This document shows, one piece after another, positions 22,482 through 34,545 of a DNA stretch of 64,000 nucleotides. Below the pieces are notes generated by a model. It worked only from the letters and a program-made list of their open reading frames with translations, was not told the origin of the DNA and did not search any database. The stretch comes from Tetracentron sinense (lineage: Eukaryota > Streptophyta > Magnoliopsida > Trochodendrales > Trochodendraceae): assembly GCA_015143295.1 (NCBI GenBank), contig CM026562.1, positions 2,852,001 through 2,916,000 of the forward strand, in the 5' to 3' direction. Position 1 is the first letter of the stretch; the number at the start of each line of letters is the position of its first letter. Position numbers and translations under genes: made by a program.

Positions 22482-25141
22482 GTTTGAAACATTGATGATA
22501 GCATATTATGTATGCAGCTTATTCACATACAAGTCCTGATAGTCATAGTATGAGTAGCAAATATAACAAATTAAGAACATTTCTTGGTTGCATGAAGTAT
22601 GCAAGGAAACATGATCCTATCCGGAAGCGGGATAAGTTAGGAAGGATGATTGCCAGTAAATGTATGTATAAATAAGATTATATAAGAAATACATTCATCA
22701 AATAAATATAATATTTTGAAGTTCAACTTGTTACTAACTGCATTAGTAATATTTATAACATATACAATAACTGGAAGTTCCAAAATAATAAAAAGAAAAT
22801 GATGAAAATAAGGAAATGCATGGTCTTCGAGCTTGATCAATCAAAAGCAATTTCCAGGTAGCTAAGGTTGGAAGGTTTTGAGGTCTCAAAGTAAGAAAGA
22901 GATAAAGCAGAATCAAGAAAGAGAATATGCCAATAGCTGAAGTGGGAGTGGCAGAAGCCTGCTAGTTAATGGAGCATTTATTGCTCCATTCCTATATTGT
23001 TTCCCACTTTGGATTCTCAGCTCAGCTAGTAAGGTATGGATGACATACTAATAAATAATTCCAGTCGGGATAATACAAGTACTTGATAAAACAAACAAGT
23101 TCCAACAAAACAATTGACAAGTTCCCCAATCCAGTGGTTAACATTTAATTCTATAAAAAGAAGAAAAAAGAAAGAAAGCAAAAGTACATGAAAAAGGGCT
23201 CACCCATGCAAAGTGATAATTGGAATATCATGTCTGTATGACCATAGTTACCAGAGCGAGAAGCGAAAACGAGAAGAGGGAAGCGAGACTCCTAAAATCC
23301 TTGGGAAACAGTAACTGAGTAATGATTAAGAAGCGGCTGACGAAGCATAAAAGAAACGATTGGGGAAGCGAGTAACATTGCTTTTGAAAACTGAGCAAGT
23401 GATCGCTCATGATTTCAAAGGTATTGGAAAGAAGATTACAACTAAGAAATAAAATGGGAATCGTTAAAGTATGGAAGTGAGTTAACAGGAGCAGGAGCAG
23501 CACCAGCACCAGTCCCTTTTGGTTATGATCCATCAGTTGTGACAGTGAAGTTAATGCTAAAGTTCTTTCTTATGTGAGTGAAAAAGGTGAATTTAGAAGG
23601 GCAGTTAGATCACAGCCTAAAACATCTTTCGGTCATGATTTCTGCAGTGGGAGTGACACATCTGAAATATAGAGCAGGGGAGACTGGGATAGTACAAGGA
23701 TAGAGAATGATTTTACTTTCATTGCAACTGGCAGGCAGTGCCGATGAATTAGTCCTTCCCAATGTGTTTGAGTCCCATTATATATGCATTTGATTGTTTC
23801 TCTGCAGTCATTGCCGGAGAAAGAGGGCTTGTAAAGTTCTGATCAGAGACAACAGGAAGACGGAAGAAGAAGAAGGAAGGAGCATTTTCATTATTTTATT
23901 TTAGTTTTTGTGATTTCTTAATTTTTAGAAACTTTTTTCTTAACTTTGGGGTGTAGTCATCAAATCATGAGGTGCAGGTAACACCACTTTTTTTTCTCCT
24001 TCCTTTTCTTCCAAAACCATTGTCTGGTTTTTATTGGTGCCCAATAGGATTAAAATCTAGGTACCCATTTTTTGTTAAGGTCCTACAAGAGATTGTAAGA
24101 ATTTGAATTGTATGTACTCTATGATTATAATTAGCAAGTGCAGAAAGAGGCGTCTCCCTTACGGTGCTTTGAAACATTGTTCGGTTGTTCCTAAAGAATT
24201 ATTCTTCTACCTAACCTAGGTATACTCTTCTTATTATATTCAACAGCAGGGCAATCCCAAAATGAAACTTTGGCAAATATAGGTCAGTTCTTTAGTAATT
24301 TGGAACCAAAAGTCAGATTTATTAAGTTAAATACTACTTTATGGAGTTTTTTTGCCTCTTTGAATGGATTGCTATTTCACTTGATCTCAGAACCCGTACA
24401 AAAGAGTTAATACTCGCCAAAAAATGGACCAACAATTTACAACCACCAAAATCTGGATCCCAGCAAAACCACAATACCAGCATGCCATCTCCCCCCCCCC
24501 AAAAAAAAAAAAAAAAAGAGCGAGAAAAAAAAAAACAATACCAGCATGAACAACATTTGTGCCCAGAGATCCAATTTTGATATAAATTATAGAAAAGTAA
24601 AGCAAGTGGCAGTTTTCACTTTTAATCATTTGTAACATGAAAAACCATGTATAATGTTGGAAACAAATGTACATGGATGTATGAAGCTTGCAGTGGTAGG
24701 GGGCTTATAAAAATTTGATCTATATTATACGAAAATCTAAGAAATAAAGTAGAAGTTTGCACTTATAATAGTTTGTTACATGAATACCATATGTATCATT
24801 AGAGCCTATATAAAACTTGAAGGGGTATGTACTGCGCTTACTAATAAGTTGGCCTGCTCTCAGCATTACAAATGCAATTTGCCATACAAATCACAGTCAT
24901 ACACTCCTTAGACAGAAGCATCAGATTCTTCCACAGCAAACCAATCCTTGTAAGCAGCAAAAAGTTGAATACGCTGTTATGAACACTCCACAGTCAACAG
25001 TTCTCAGCAATTATTCCAAAACGAGAGTTGGCACTTACACAGGTGTGTTGGCAGGAATGCAAGGATTCTTAAAATTTCAGTAAACCAGTATATCAGGGAA
25101 ACCGTTTTCAGTTCAATGTTCTCCTTCTAGGAAAGCTCGTA
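22482..25141. other. Intergenic DNA and 3' flank of the RING gene
   Basis: No gene is supported. A Ser/Leu-rich open frame at 23228-23533 (minus) and frames at 24341-24674 on both strands are low-complexity. A C-run/A-run tract is at 24489-24534. The last few hundred bases before 25142 should hold the 3' UTR of the RING gene, transcribed leftward; a polyadenylation site was not fixed. Confidence 0.4.
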
Positions 25142-26455
25142 TTAGTTCAATCTTCTTCTTCTAGGTGCATGGGAAACTCCACTGTCCACATCTGAAACCC
25201 TCGAAGAATCACTTCTTCTTCTGGATGAAGAAGAAGAAAGAGACATCGTAGAATCTATTTCCATAGCAGTATCCACTGTCTGGCTCTCCGAGTGTATAAC
25301 ACCAGCAATGCTCGAAACAGAATCTCTATCCTCAATCGGTGGGGACTGTGCATGGTTTCTTCGCATAGGATGGCCACGCAAGTATACCTCAAACAATCTT
25401 TCTGCAGAACTCAATGCAGATGATAGAGAAGAAAGATAAGTAGCTCTATTTGATTGAGATCTTTGAAGTAGCACGGAAGGTATGTGATGGCTGCCCTCTG
25501 CCTCAGAGCTAGCTGTGATGCCCTGTGTTAAATCCACTGTGTCCTCTGGAGGAATGACAATACTCTGTTCCATAAGTGGAAATCGTCGCCCCCATCCCGC
25601 TCTACGTACTCCCCGGGATATAAGAATCTGGCGGGCTATGGAAGTGGTTACTTCAGGCATATTGCGGGAACTATCAGTATCTTGAGGAGAGGCCCACTCC
25701 TCTGTTACATCAAACCGATTACCAATTTGCCTAATCATATCCTCAATTGAAAAAGTAGATGCAGCCCTATGAATGCTCTGCCTCAAACTCTCAACCCGCT
25801 GTGCATGGGGCCTTGGAGGGATCTTCAGTCCCGACTCCTCCTCCTCTTCTGTCTCACGGGTATCGTTACCACGGCCGTAAATTGGGGTGATGTTCGTATC
25901 AATCACCTCTCCCTTGCACACAGGACATTCCTTGGTATCCGAATGAACGTGTAGCCACTGATAAAGGCAGGGCCAACAGAACATGTGACCACAACATGTG
26001 AGGACAGGATCTCTCGCCATTTCCAAGCATATATTACAATCGAAAAAGCTACTTCCATCACAATTCCCCTTCTCCACATCATCTTCCCCCTTTCCCAAGG
26101 CCTTGGTTATCAAATGGGGGTCATTCTTTTTGCATGTTTTGCAACTCTCAATCGTTCTCTCTTCGGCAGCAACACTGCCCTCCCCAGTCTGCAATCTCCC
26201 TCCACCAGGTAAGATCAATCCCATTGAAATGTTCCTTGTTTCAGGTGGGAGCCTACCATGTCTCCTCCTCAACCGACGCCTAGCCCTAATTGAGACTGCT
26301 TCGCGCCGTCGTAAACGTTCTTCTATCTGCTCCTCTATGTCTCCTGATCCCCTCGATAAAGATCCTAATCCCAGCTCAAATTCAAGATGAGGATGAACCA
26401 AAGGAGGTTCTAGATTCAAATCCAGTTCCATTATATCATCCCTTTCATCCCCCAT
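25142..26455 (-). CDS. C3HC4 RING E3 ubiquitin ligase, MUSE1/MUSE2-like
   Basis: Single-exon gene of 437 residues; RING domains of this type recruit E2 and transfer ubiquitin. The RING is C140-x2-C143 ... C155-x-H157-x2-C160-x2-C163 ... C177-x2-C180, with the WPCLYQWL segment typical of the RNF5/RMA-like group. Unlike RMA proteins there is no C-terminal membrane helix: the tail is Ser-rich and ends RRRRLN. The N terminus has an LDLNL motif (residues 11-15, EAR-like) and an Arg-rich stretch (about 49-68) that could serve nuclear targeting. Length and layout fit Arabidopsis MUSE1/MUSE2, which act on immune receptors; that assignment is from memory of the family. Start chosen at the ATG at 26455, although the frame is open further upstream (non-ATG codons); a second ATG at codon 9 directly precedes ELDLNLEP and could also be used. 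Confidence 0.9.
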   Translation of the reverse strand: MGDERDDIMELDLNLEPPLVHPHLEFELGLGSLSRGSGDIEEQIEERLRRREAVSIRARRRLRRRHGRLPPETRNISMGLILPGGGRLQTGEGSVAAEERTIESCKTCKKNDPHLITKALGKGEDDVEKGNCDGSSFFDCNICLEMARDPVLTCCGHMFCWPCLYQWLHVHSDTKECPVCKGEVIDTNITPIYGRGNDTRETEEEEESGLKIPPRPHAQRVESLRQSIHRAASTFSIEDMIRQIGNRFDVTEEWASPQDTDSSRNMPEVTTSIARQILISRGVRRAGWGRRFPLMEQSIVIPPEDTVDLTQGITASSEAEGSHHIPSVLLQRSQSNRATYLSSLSSALSSAERLFEVYLRGHPMRRNHAQSPPIEDRDSVSSIAGVIHSESQTVDTAMEIDSTMSLSSSSSRRRSDSSRVSDVDSGVSHAPRRRRLN

Positions 26456-27494
26456 TAGAATGAAATCAAAACCCCAACTAAACACACCGAAAAACCCTAG
26501 GATTTATTCTCAAGATAGCAAAAGCAATCTTCCTCCCAACCAAAACGAGATAAAAACAGCGTCTTTATCAAGAATCTAGGGTTTCCGAAATCAAAGAAAC
26601 AAAATTACTCAAGGAATTACACTAGCAGCATACAAGTGTTCATCTCATTTATTCCAATCGAGAAAAAGGAAAAAGAAAAAAAACAAGATCAGAACCTGTT
26701 TATGAGAGACAATCTTCCACAGCTCATGTTTCGATCGAAACCAGTTTTAGGGTTCAACAATACCCTCCCACTGGCTTCCCTTTGGATCCCGACGTAAGTT
26801 ATTATTATTATTTTTAAAAATAATAATAAATAAATTTCTATTTCCCTAGGGGGCTAGGACCCCAAAAAACGTTCTTAGCAGAGTTCTTAATAAAATAGAG
26901 CTCCCGAGAGTTTGAACTCTGTTAAGCTCGAAAGTTCGCATAAACAAGCACTAATTAGTAATTAGGGTGTTACCTCTTAACCAAAAAAAAATTAGTAATT
27001 AGGGTTGTCAATAGGCAGGCCCAGAATCAACTGGGTCGATTTTAAATGGATTTAATATATATAGGATAAGACTCGAAGAAGGGGCGGAGCCACATGGGGC
27101 CCGGGGAGGCTGAAGCTCTCCCTGAAATTTTGGAGAAAAAAAAAGGGTGGCGCTAGGTGCACCCTAATATTTGATTATTGCACCCTATTATTAAAAATTA
27201 CTTACTACACATTGTTAAACTCCTAAAATTACTCATATACCAAAAATAAAAAATTAGTTTATAAACTTTATAACTACACACCAACCCAACATAAGAGACA
27301 ATGAATGTTTAATTTTGTTAACCGGTTGAGATAGAACTGGTGAATGTTGTATGCCCTCACAAGCAGTGTCTTTTTTTTTTTTTTGTTTGGCTTACATATC
27401 TTCATTTAAACATTCAAAAGTACTGCAAACTGATCTGCCAACCAGGTTCATTGGATCAAATGGATTCCCATAAGAGGGAACATGCCAATGTGAA
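26456..27494. other. 5' flank of the RING gene and intergenic repeats
   Basis: Just upstream of the RING gene lies an AAACAG|GTTCTG donor-like site (minus strand, near 26696) that could start a 5'-UTR intron; the acceptor was not fixed. From 27147 the segment GGGTGGCGCTAGGTGCACCC is the inverted counterpart of GGGGTGCGCCTAACACCACC at about 29500. These may be the two ends of one element pushed apart by later insertions. Confidence 0.4.
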
Positions 27495-27841
27495 ATCCAG
27501 TAGAGATATTAAGATGCACATAACAATAATCCATTAGCAGATATTAAGATGCACATAACAATAATCCATTAGAGAAAGGCTTCCCAACTATGGATTTTAC
27601 TTCTATGTCATATTCCTAATGCTTTACAAGTGTTAAAAACACTATGGATTTTACTTCTATGTCATATTCCTAATGCTTTACAAGTGTTAAAAACAGGATC
27701 GCTTCTACAATTCTTCTTTGAGAGAAAACAGATGTTAAAAGTTGTTTCAAGCAAACCCTTTCCGTGTGAATCTTAGATCAAAGATATTAAAGCTCAAATT
27801 TCAAAAACCTTTGGTAATTTTAAAGAGCTAGGGTTTTCACA

Positions 27842-29332
27842 TGTTAGCCTCAGGGTTACAACCATGAGTACCCATAATAATTTTAATAATAACATAATAA
27901 TAAAATGAAATATTTTGTACTAATAAACCTGTTTAAGTGCGTGAATATTTCAGATTACACAAGTTGATAGCACTCCAATCACGAAAAATGATGAAAATTA
28001 CCCAAGAGAAAGTTCAACTCATTGTATACAAGATGAAGATTCAAGATAAGACTATAGTCCAAGTCGGATCCATTGAAGACATAAGGCTAAATCACAAGAC
28101 CCAAGTCAAGCCAAGTTCATCTCTCAATAATCTTAAATGTATTTATTTCTTATTTTTTGAGAGTTCATAGGACTTATGTAAAAAGTCATCAAAAGAAAGG
28201 TAAAGTTGAAAAGCTCAAGTATTATAGATTGACCATAGGAGCCTAGGACACCTTTTGAAAATTATTCTAAGGCCCTTAGGATCATATAATCATGATAAAA
28301 GTATAGTTAATTGACCCAGGAAATGAATCACATCCCTTTGGTCTGATCCAAGACTGAATTCAGAATTTTTACTCTGAATTCGTCGACGAATTCTCTGGAT
28401 AGATTGAATTCGGCGACGCAGTCATGACATAATTTTTTAATTTCAGTTCTGTCTCTTGATTTCGGCGACGAAATCTTTGGTTGGGTTACAATTCGGCGAC
28501 GAAGTCATTACAGGATTTTTTAGAATTCAATTATGTCTTTTGAATTCGACGACAAACTCAAGTGGGAACTCCACTTCGTCGACGAAATCATGTCTGAAAT
28601 AGAAAAATTTTGTAACGGCTAGTTTGCAACGGACCTAAAATCATTTAATGCTTCCCTAACGGCACTATTGGAAAAAATGCTATAAAAGGAGTTCATTTAT
28701 GAACAAATAACAACTCTTGATCACAACAATAACTCCTATTAATCACTCATTCATTACTATTGATTTTCACTCACTCTCACACTTTGAAAATCCCCAAAAA
28801 TCTCCCTTGAGCTCATTCAACTTCTACTTTCTTTGAGAGATTTTATTAGAGTTTGTATTTCACTCTTATCCAGCTCATTTAAGGAGCTTTCATTTCGGAT
28901 TTTCAATCCAAAAATCATTTATTGAAGATTAGTCAAGAATATAGGATTCTTGCACTGAAGCTGTTGCTTCAGTTATATCAAGAGAGGATTGTGCTCTTGA
29001 GAGGGTTCAGCTCGGCCTAAAGGAGAGCTTGTAAGGTAATATCTCGACTTGTAAGAGAAATTGTAAGGGTTTAGACTCTACCTGTGAAGGAGCCTGTACG
29101 ATTAAGGAATCGTGGTAAATCTTCTAGCTGGAAGCTGAGGCGGGGAGTAGGCTGGTTTGCTGAACCTCGTCAATAAATCTTGAGTTTGCACCCTCCTTAT
29201 CTTTTTTTTTTTTTTTTTAGTATTCTATAGTTTAACTTGTTGTATATTTAATTTTATTCAGCTCTTTTGAACTTGTTGTTCATAAGTTTAAAATCCGCCA
29301 TAGACCCTATTCACCCCCTTACCTGGCCAACA
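27842..29332 (+). mobile_element. Solo LTR of family F (1491 bp), in duplication unit 1
   Basis: Starts TGTTAGCCTCAGGGTT and ends CCTGGCCAACA. A 5-base duplication TCACA flanks it (27837-27841 and 29333-29337), so it is a complete LTR. A TATA box (CTATAAAAGG, 28680) lies about 90 bases downstream of a palindrome array (28376-28590). The end contains ACCCTATTCACCCCC, common near the 3' end of long copia LTRs. No internal domain is present, as expected after LTR-LTR recombination. Family F also occurs at 48518-50002. Confidence 0.88.
28376..28590 (+). promoter_or_regulatory. Palindrome array (TTCGTCGACGAA words) in LTR U3
   Basis: Six short words with a CGWCGAC/CGGCGAC centre occur at intervals of roughly 25-50 bases. 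The first, GAATTCGTCGACGAATTC, is a perfect 18-base palindrome; others are GATTTCGGCGACGAAATC and CACTTCGTCGACGAAATC. The same array is repeated in unit 2 (31150-31370). Position just upstream of the TATA box suggests a transcription-factor binding cluster; this is an inference. Confidence 0.6.
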
Positions 29333-29967
29333 TCACACATGATGAGAATGGAGGAAGAGGAAAGAAGCCACTAGAAAATGTAGAAAGAAACCGGAAAATA
29401 GAGGAAGAAAGAGAAGAGTGGGGTGCGGCTATTAATATGGTGAAAACTGAAAATTAGAAAATTAATTATTAATGGGGTGTAGTCATAAAAAATTGGGGTG
29501 CGCCTAACACCACCCAAAAAAAATCCTACTTGTATTATTAAGGGTGTAGCTTGGGAGAGGGGCGGAGCTGGGGGACAGGAGGCTCCAACCCCACTAAGCC
29601 TTTGAGAAAAAATATATATACATTACAAACGGACACAAACCGAAATTGTTGGCCCATGAATTTGGCCTTTAAAAAAAAAATTCGGGGCCCCCGAACCCCC
29701 ATTGTTAGCCCCTCTAGCAAGACAATCCTGCCTCCGCTGGCTCAAAGTGGCTCATCTCTACCCAATAAATATATAATATTGTATATATAAAACATATAAA
29801 TATTATATAATATTTAAATATATTTAATATAATAATTGTGATTTATTATTATATCAAAAATAATAATAAAACTAAAAATAATAATAATAATAATAATAAA
29901 CCCACTACTATGCATAACAATGTACACTCTTATTACCCAAAAATAAAAACAAGCCAAATCATCTATG

Positions 29968-30304
29968 GTGATAACCAGATTTGGCGGTTATCACCCCTAG
30001 AGGTCACCACATGTCTCCTTTGACACCCCTTAACCATGGATAAGGTTCACCCACCCCTAGGGTTCACCCACCCATCCTTGTTTTTTTTTTTAAAAATATT
30101 AATTATTTTTTTAAAAATTAAAAAACTGTTTTTAATATTAAAAAAACTCTAAAAACAGTTTTTAATTTTTTTTTTAAAATTAATATTAAAAAAAAAAAAC
30201 AAGGATGGAAGGGTGAGCCCTAGGGGTGGGTGAATCTTACCCACGGTTAAGGGGTGTTAAAGGAGACACGTGGCAACCTCTAGGAGTGATAACCGGATTT
30301 GCAA
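29968..30304. mobile_element. Foldback MITE family A, copy 2
   Basis: Long imperfect inverted repeat. Arms run GGTTATCACCCCTAGAGGTC, then CCTTTGACACCCCTTAACCA and TTCACCCACCCCTAGGGTTC, and the complement follows in reverse after a T/A-rich loop. The whole sequence could fold into one hairpin. It forms the right edge of duplication unit 1. Confidence 0.82.
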
Positions 30305-30619
30305 TAATCCAGTAGAGACATTAAGATGCACATAACAATAATCCATTAGCAGAAAGGCTTCCCAACTATGGATTTTACTTCTATGTCATATTCCTAATGC
30401 TTTACAAGTGTTAAAAACACTAAGGATTTTACTCCAATGTCATATTCCTAATGCTTTACAAGTGTTAAAAACAGGATCGCTTCTACAATTCTTCTTTGAG
30501 AGAAAATATATGTTAAAAGTTGTTCCAAGCAAACCCTTTTCGTGTGAATCTTAGATCAAAGATATTAAAGCTCAAATTTCAAAAACCTTTGGTAATTTTA
30601 AAGAACTAGGGGTTTCACA

Positions 30620-32083
30620 TGTTAGCCTCAGGGTTACAACCATGAGTACCCATAATAATTTTAATAATAACATAATAATGAAATGAAATATTTTGTACTA
30701 ATAAACCTGTTTAAGTGCGTGAATATTTCAGATTACACAAGTTGATAGCACTCTAATCACGAAAAATGATGAAAATTACCCAAGAGAAAGTTCAACTCAT
30801 TGTATACAAGATGAAGATTCAAGATAAGACTATAGTCCAAGTCGGATCCATTGAAGACATAAGGCTAAATCACAAGACCCAAGTCAAGCCAAGTTCATCT
30901 CTCAATAATCTTAAATGTATTTATTTCTTATTTTTTGAGAGTTTATAGGACTTATGTAAAAAGTCATCAAAAGAAAGGTAAAGTTGAAAAGCTCAAGTAT
31001 TATAGATTGACCATAGGAGCCTAGGACACATTTTGAAAATTATTCTAAGGCTCTAAGGATCATATAATCATGATAAAAGTATAGTTAATTGACCTAGGAA
31101 ATGAATCACATCCCTTTGGTCTGATCCAAGACTGAATTCAGAATTTTTACTCTGAATTCGTCGACGAATTCTCTGGATAGATTGAATTCGACGACGCAGT
31201 CATGACAGAATTTTTTAATTTCAGTTCTGTCTCTTGATTTCGGCGACGAAATCTTTGGTTGTGTTACAATTCGGCGACAAAGTCATTACAGGATTTTTTA
31301 GAATTCAATTCTATCTTTTGAATTCGGCGACGAACTCAAGTGGGAACTCTATTTCGTCGACGAAATCATGTCTGAAATAGAAAAATTTTGTAACGGCTAG
31401 TTTGCAACGGACCTAAAAGCATTTAATGCTTCCCCAACGGCACTATTGGAAAAAATGCTATAAAAGGAATTCATTTATGAACAAATAACAACTCTTGATC
31501 ACAATAATAATTCCTATTAATCACTCATTCATTACTATTGATTTTCACTCACTCTCACACTTTGAAAATCCCCAAAAATCTCCCTTGAGCTCATTCAACT
31601 TCTACTTTCTTTGAGAGACTTTATTAGAGTTTGTATTTCACTCTTATCCAGCTCATTTAAGGAGCTTTCATTTCGGATTTTCAATCCAAAAATCATTTAT
31701 TGAAGATTAGTCAAGATTATAGGATTCTTGCACCGAAGCTGTTGCTTTAGTTATATTAAGAGAGGATTGTGCTCTTGAGAGGGTTCAGCTCGGCCTAAAG
31801 GAGAACTTGTAAGGTAATATCTCGACCTGTAAGAGAAATTGTAAGGGTTTAGACTTCACCTGTGAAGGAGCCTGTACGATTAAGGAATCGTGGTGAATCT
31901 TCTAGCTGGAAGCTGAGGCGGGGAGTATGCTGGTTTGCTGAACCTCGTCAATAAATCTTGAGTTTGCACCCTCATTATCTCTTCTCTCTTTCTTTTAGTA
32001 TTCTATAGTTTAGCTTGTTGTATATTTAATTTTATTCCGCTCTTTTGAACTTGTTGTTCATAAGTTTAAAATCCGCCATAGAG
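30620..32083 (+). mobile_element. LTR of family F, duplicated copy with deleted 3' end
   Basis: Starts TGTTAGCCTCAGGG and follows unit 1 through the palindrome array and TATA box (near 31459). The final segment, beginning at CCCTATTCACC in unit 1, is missing: the sequence jumps from GCCATAGA straight to GAATGGAGG. A two-base GA match at the joint suggests a short-homology deletion after the duplication. Confidence 0.8.
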
Positions 32084-32693
32084 AATGGAGGAAGAGGAAA
32101 GAAGCCATTAGAAAATGTAGAAAGAAACCGGAAAATAGAGGAAGAAAGAGAAGAGTGGGGTGCGGCTATTAATATGGAGAAAACTGAAAATTAGAAAATT
32201 AATTATTAATGGGGTGTAGTCATAAAAAATTGGGGTGCCCCTAACACCACCCAAAAAAAATCCTACTTGTATTATTAAGGGTGTAGCTTGGGAGAGGGGT
32301 GGAGCCGGGGGACTCCAACCCCACTAAGCCTTTGAGAAAAAATATATATACATTACAAACGGACACAAACCGAAATTGTTGGCCCATGAATTTGGCCTTT
32401 AAAAAAAAAAATCGGGGCCCCCGAACCCCCATTGTTAGCCCCTCTAGCAAGACAATCCTGCCTCCGCTGGCTCAAAGTGGCTCATCTCTACCCAATAAAT
32501 ATATAATATTGTATATATAAAACATATAAATATTATATAATATTTAAATATATTTAATATAATAATTATGATTTATTATTGTATCAATAATAATAATAAA
32601 ACTAAAAATAATAATAATAATAATAAACCCACTACTATGCATAACAATGTACACTCTTATTACCCAAAAATAAAAACAAGCCAAATCATCTAC

Positions 32694-33027
32694 GGTGATA
32701 ACCAGATTTGGCGGTTATCACCCCTAGAGGTCACCACGTGTCTCCTTTGACACCCCTTAACCATGGATAAGGTTCACCCACCCCTAGGGTTCACCCACCC
32801 ATCCTTGTTTTTTTTTTAAAAAATATTAATTTTTTTTTTAAATTAAAAAACTGTTTTTAATATTAAAAAAACTCTAAAAACAGTTTTTAATTTTTTTAAA
32901 AAATTAATATTTAAAAAAAAAACAAGGATGAGAGGGTGAACCCTAGGGGTGGGTGAATCTTACCCACGGTTAAGGGGTGTTAAAGGAGACACGTGGCAAC
33001 CTCTAGGAGTGATATCCGGATTTGCAA
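32694..33027. mobile_element. Foldback MITE family A, copy 3
   Basis: Counterpart of copy 2 in duplication unit 2, with the same arms and a slightly shorter loop. It was probably copied as part of the segmental duplication rather than inserted independently. Confidence 0.82.
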
Positions 33028-33050
33028 GAGGATTTGACTCCCAAAAAATA

Positions 33051-34545
33051 TTTGTACTACTATAAATTGACTAAACTCTTTTATGAGTTGGCTAAACTTA
33101 TTATATTACCTTAAAGCAGAGCAGTTGGGTATACACGTGTCATGTGGAGAGAGATTTCATTTTTTTCCAATAAAGGGCTCCTTCATTAAACCTGCCACTC
33201 ATTGATTCATTGATTGGCCACATCCTCTCATGCCCTTCTTACCATAAATAGCCATACCATACGTTTCCACCATCATTTGGAATTCCCTTTCACACATAAC
33301 GATTTTAATTAGATCTCCTTTGGCTTTCTTTTCACACATTTCTTACCATAAATTCTGTCATGCTTCCTCTACCCATCCCCATTTCCCACTCATCCCCACA
33401 CCCACCATCCTCTCAAGGAATTTAATTAATTCTCATTTATTTTTCACCGGCTCCCAATCTTTAATACTGTTTATCTCTCCTAAAACTCCCTCCCTTAAAC
33501 ATCTCTCGAATATACTGATTTTGGTAAGGGGGTTTTCCAAAAGATTTTTCTTTGACCCTTTAAGAGATAATGATCAGTTACAATTGTTCATTTTTTTCGG
33601 TTACAACTTCAGGCAATTAAGGCAGTTATAATTTCTACCACGGTTACAACTTGAGAACGATTAGGGACTGCCCAAAGAGTTGCAATGCCTGTGGGTCTCA
33701 AATTTTTTTAAATTTTACTTACTCCCTCTCTATAAAAACCTTCTTCTTACATAAGACTTGACACCATTTTCATCTCATGCAAAGAAAACACTTAGATACA
33801 ATAGAGTCATAATAATACAATAGAGAACCATCTTCTCTTAAAGTTGATATGGCTCACCCTGCGCATCCAAAGATGATTTATATGGTGGCAAGGATGGCTA
33901 CTTATCGCAACGGTAGTTGGCATCCGAAGATGATTCATACGGTGCCAAGGATCGCTACGTATCGCAATTGTAGTAACTTCATATATGAAAGCAGCCACCG
34001 ATGCAAGTATGCATGCTGATATGAATGGGTGATGTGATCGTCCCGTCATTTTGGTATAAAGAAAGATGGTAAGAGGGTGGTAGTGAATAATAACAATAAG
34101 TACCATCGAGGTGGGGATGCGGTGTGGTGTGTAGAGCGGACCCTGAGAACACAACAACCGACGAACTTCTTGTCGCAATGGACCACAGCTTGAGTTGATC
34201 AACACATTTTTTATTTTCGATCTCTCTTTATTATTTTTGTGTCATGGATTTTAGTGCTATTTTTTTTCTTTTAATATTTATGGTTTGTAAAATTTTAAGG
34301 TCTTATTTTGCGATTGTTTAGTTTTTTTTCATTGAAAATGTTTCTATGGTATGGCTGATCAAATGCAGATATATGCATATACTTAAATGCAAATGGGTTA
34401 TATAATGTAAAATCAATGACCGCTTATTTTTTTTCTTGCGAGGAACAACTTCATTATTTTCGTATATCTTCTATTAAGTTGTTTAATATTGTCATACACT
34501 TTTTTTCTTTTAAAATTTCCATGCATCGCATGGGCTTCTTACTAG
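33051..34545 (+). mobile_element. Probable non-autonomous Helitron (about 1.5 kb)
   Basis: The 3' end is textbook: hairpin CCATGC-ATC-GCATGG (34519-34533), a short spacer, then CTAG at 34542-34545 followed by T. The 5' end is less sure; TTTGTACTACTATAAATTG near 33051 resembles the TC-starting end of the Helitron at 21952 but has TT. An ACACGTGTCATGTGG segment near 33134 parallels the CCACGTGG segment of the other copy. No Rep/helicase. A near-repeat of about 58 bases lies at 33862-33980. Confidence 0.6.

Larger units (their letters stand above)
27495..30306. repeat. Tandem segmental duplication, unit 1
   Basis: Begins ATCCAGTAGAGATATTAAG and runs to CCGGATTTGCAATA, where the next unit starts with ATCCAGTAGAGACATTAAG. 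Order and sequence match unit 2 (30307-33027) over the full length with scattered substitutions and a few indels. It contains a solo LTR of family F, a GGGGCGGAGC-ended repeat (about 29553-29742) and a family A foldback MITE. Two small internal duplications (27503-27572; 27588-27694) also occur here; the second is present in both units. Confidence 0.92.
30307..33027. repeat. Tandem segmental duplication, unit 2
   Basis: Second copy of the 2.8-kb unit, about 90 bases shorter. The main differences are one 39-base internal repeat that is single here and a deletion of about 41 bases near 32083 that removes the last bases of the LTR and its right target duplication. It ends, like unit 1, with the foldback MITE and CCGGATTTGCAA. 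Confidence 0.92.

Noticed and set aside
27937..28170. 77-codon frame repeated at 30766-30948
   Set aside because: Lies inside the family F LTR and is duplicated with it; no conserved protein features.
33320..33631. 103-codon frame in the second Helitron
   Set aside because: Ser/His/Phe-rich product of a pyrimidine-rich stretch, no Helitron Rep/helicase motif and no other domain.
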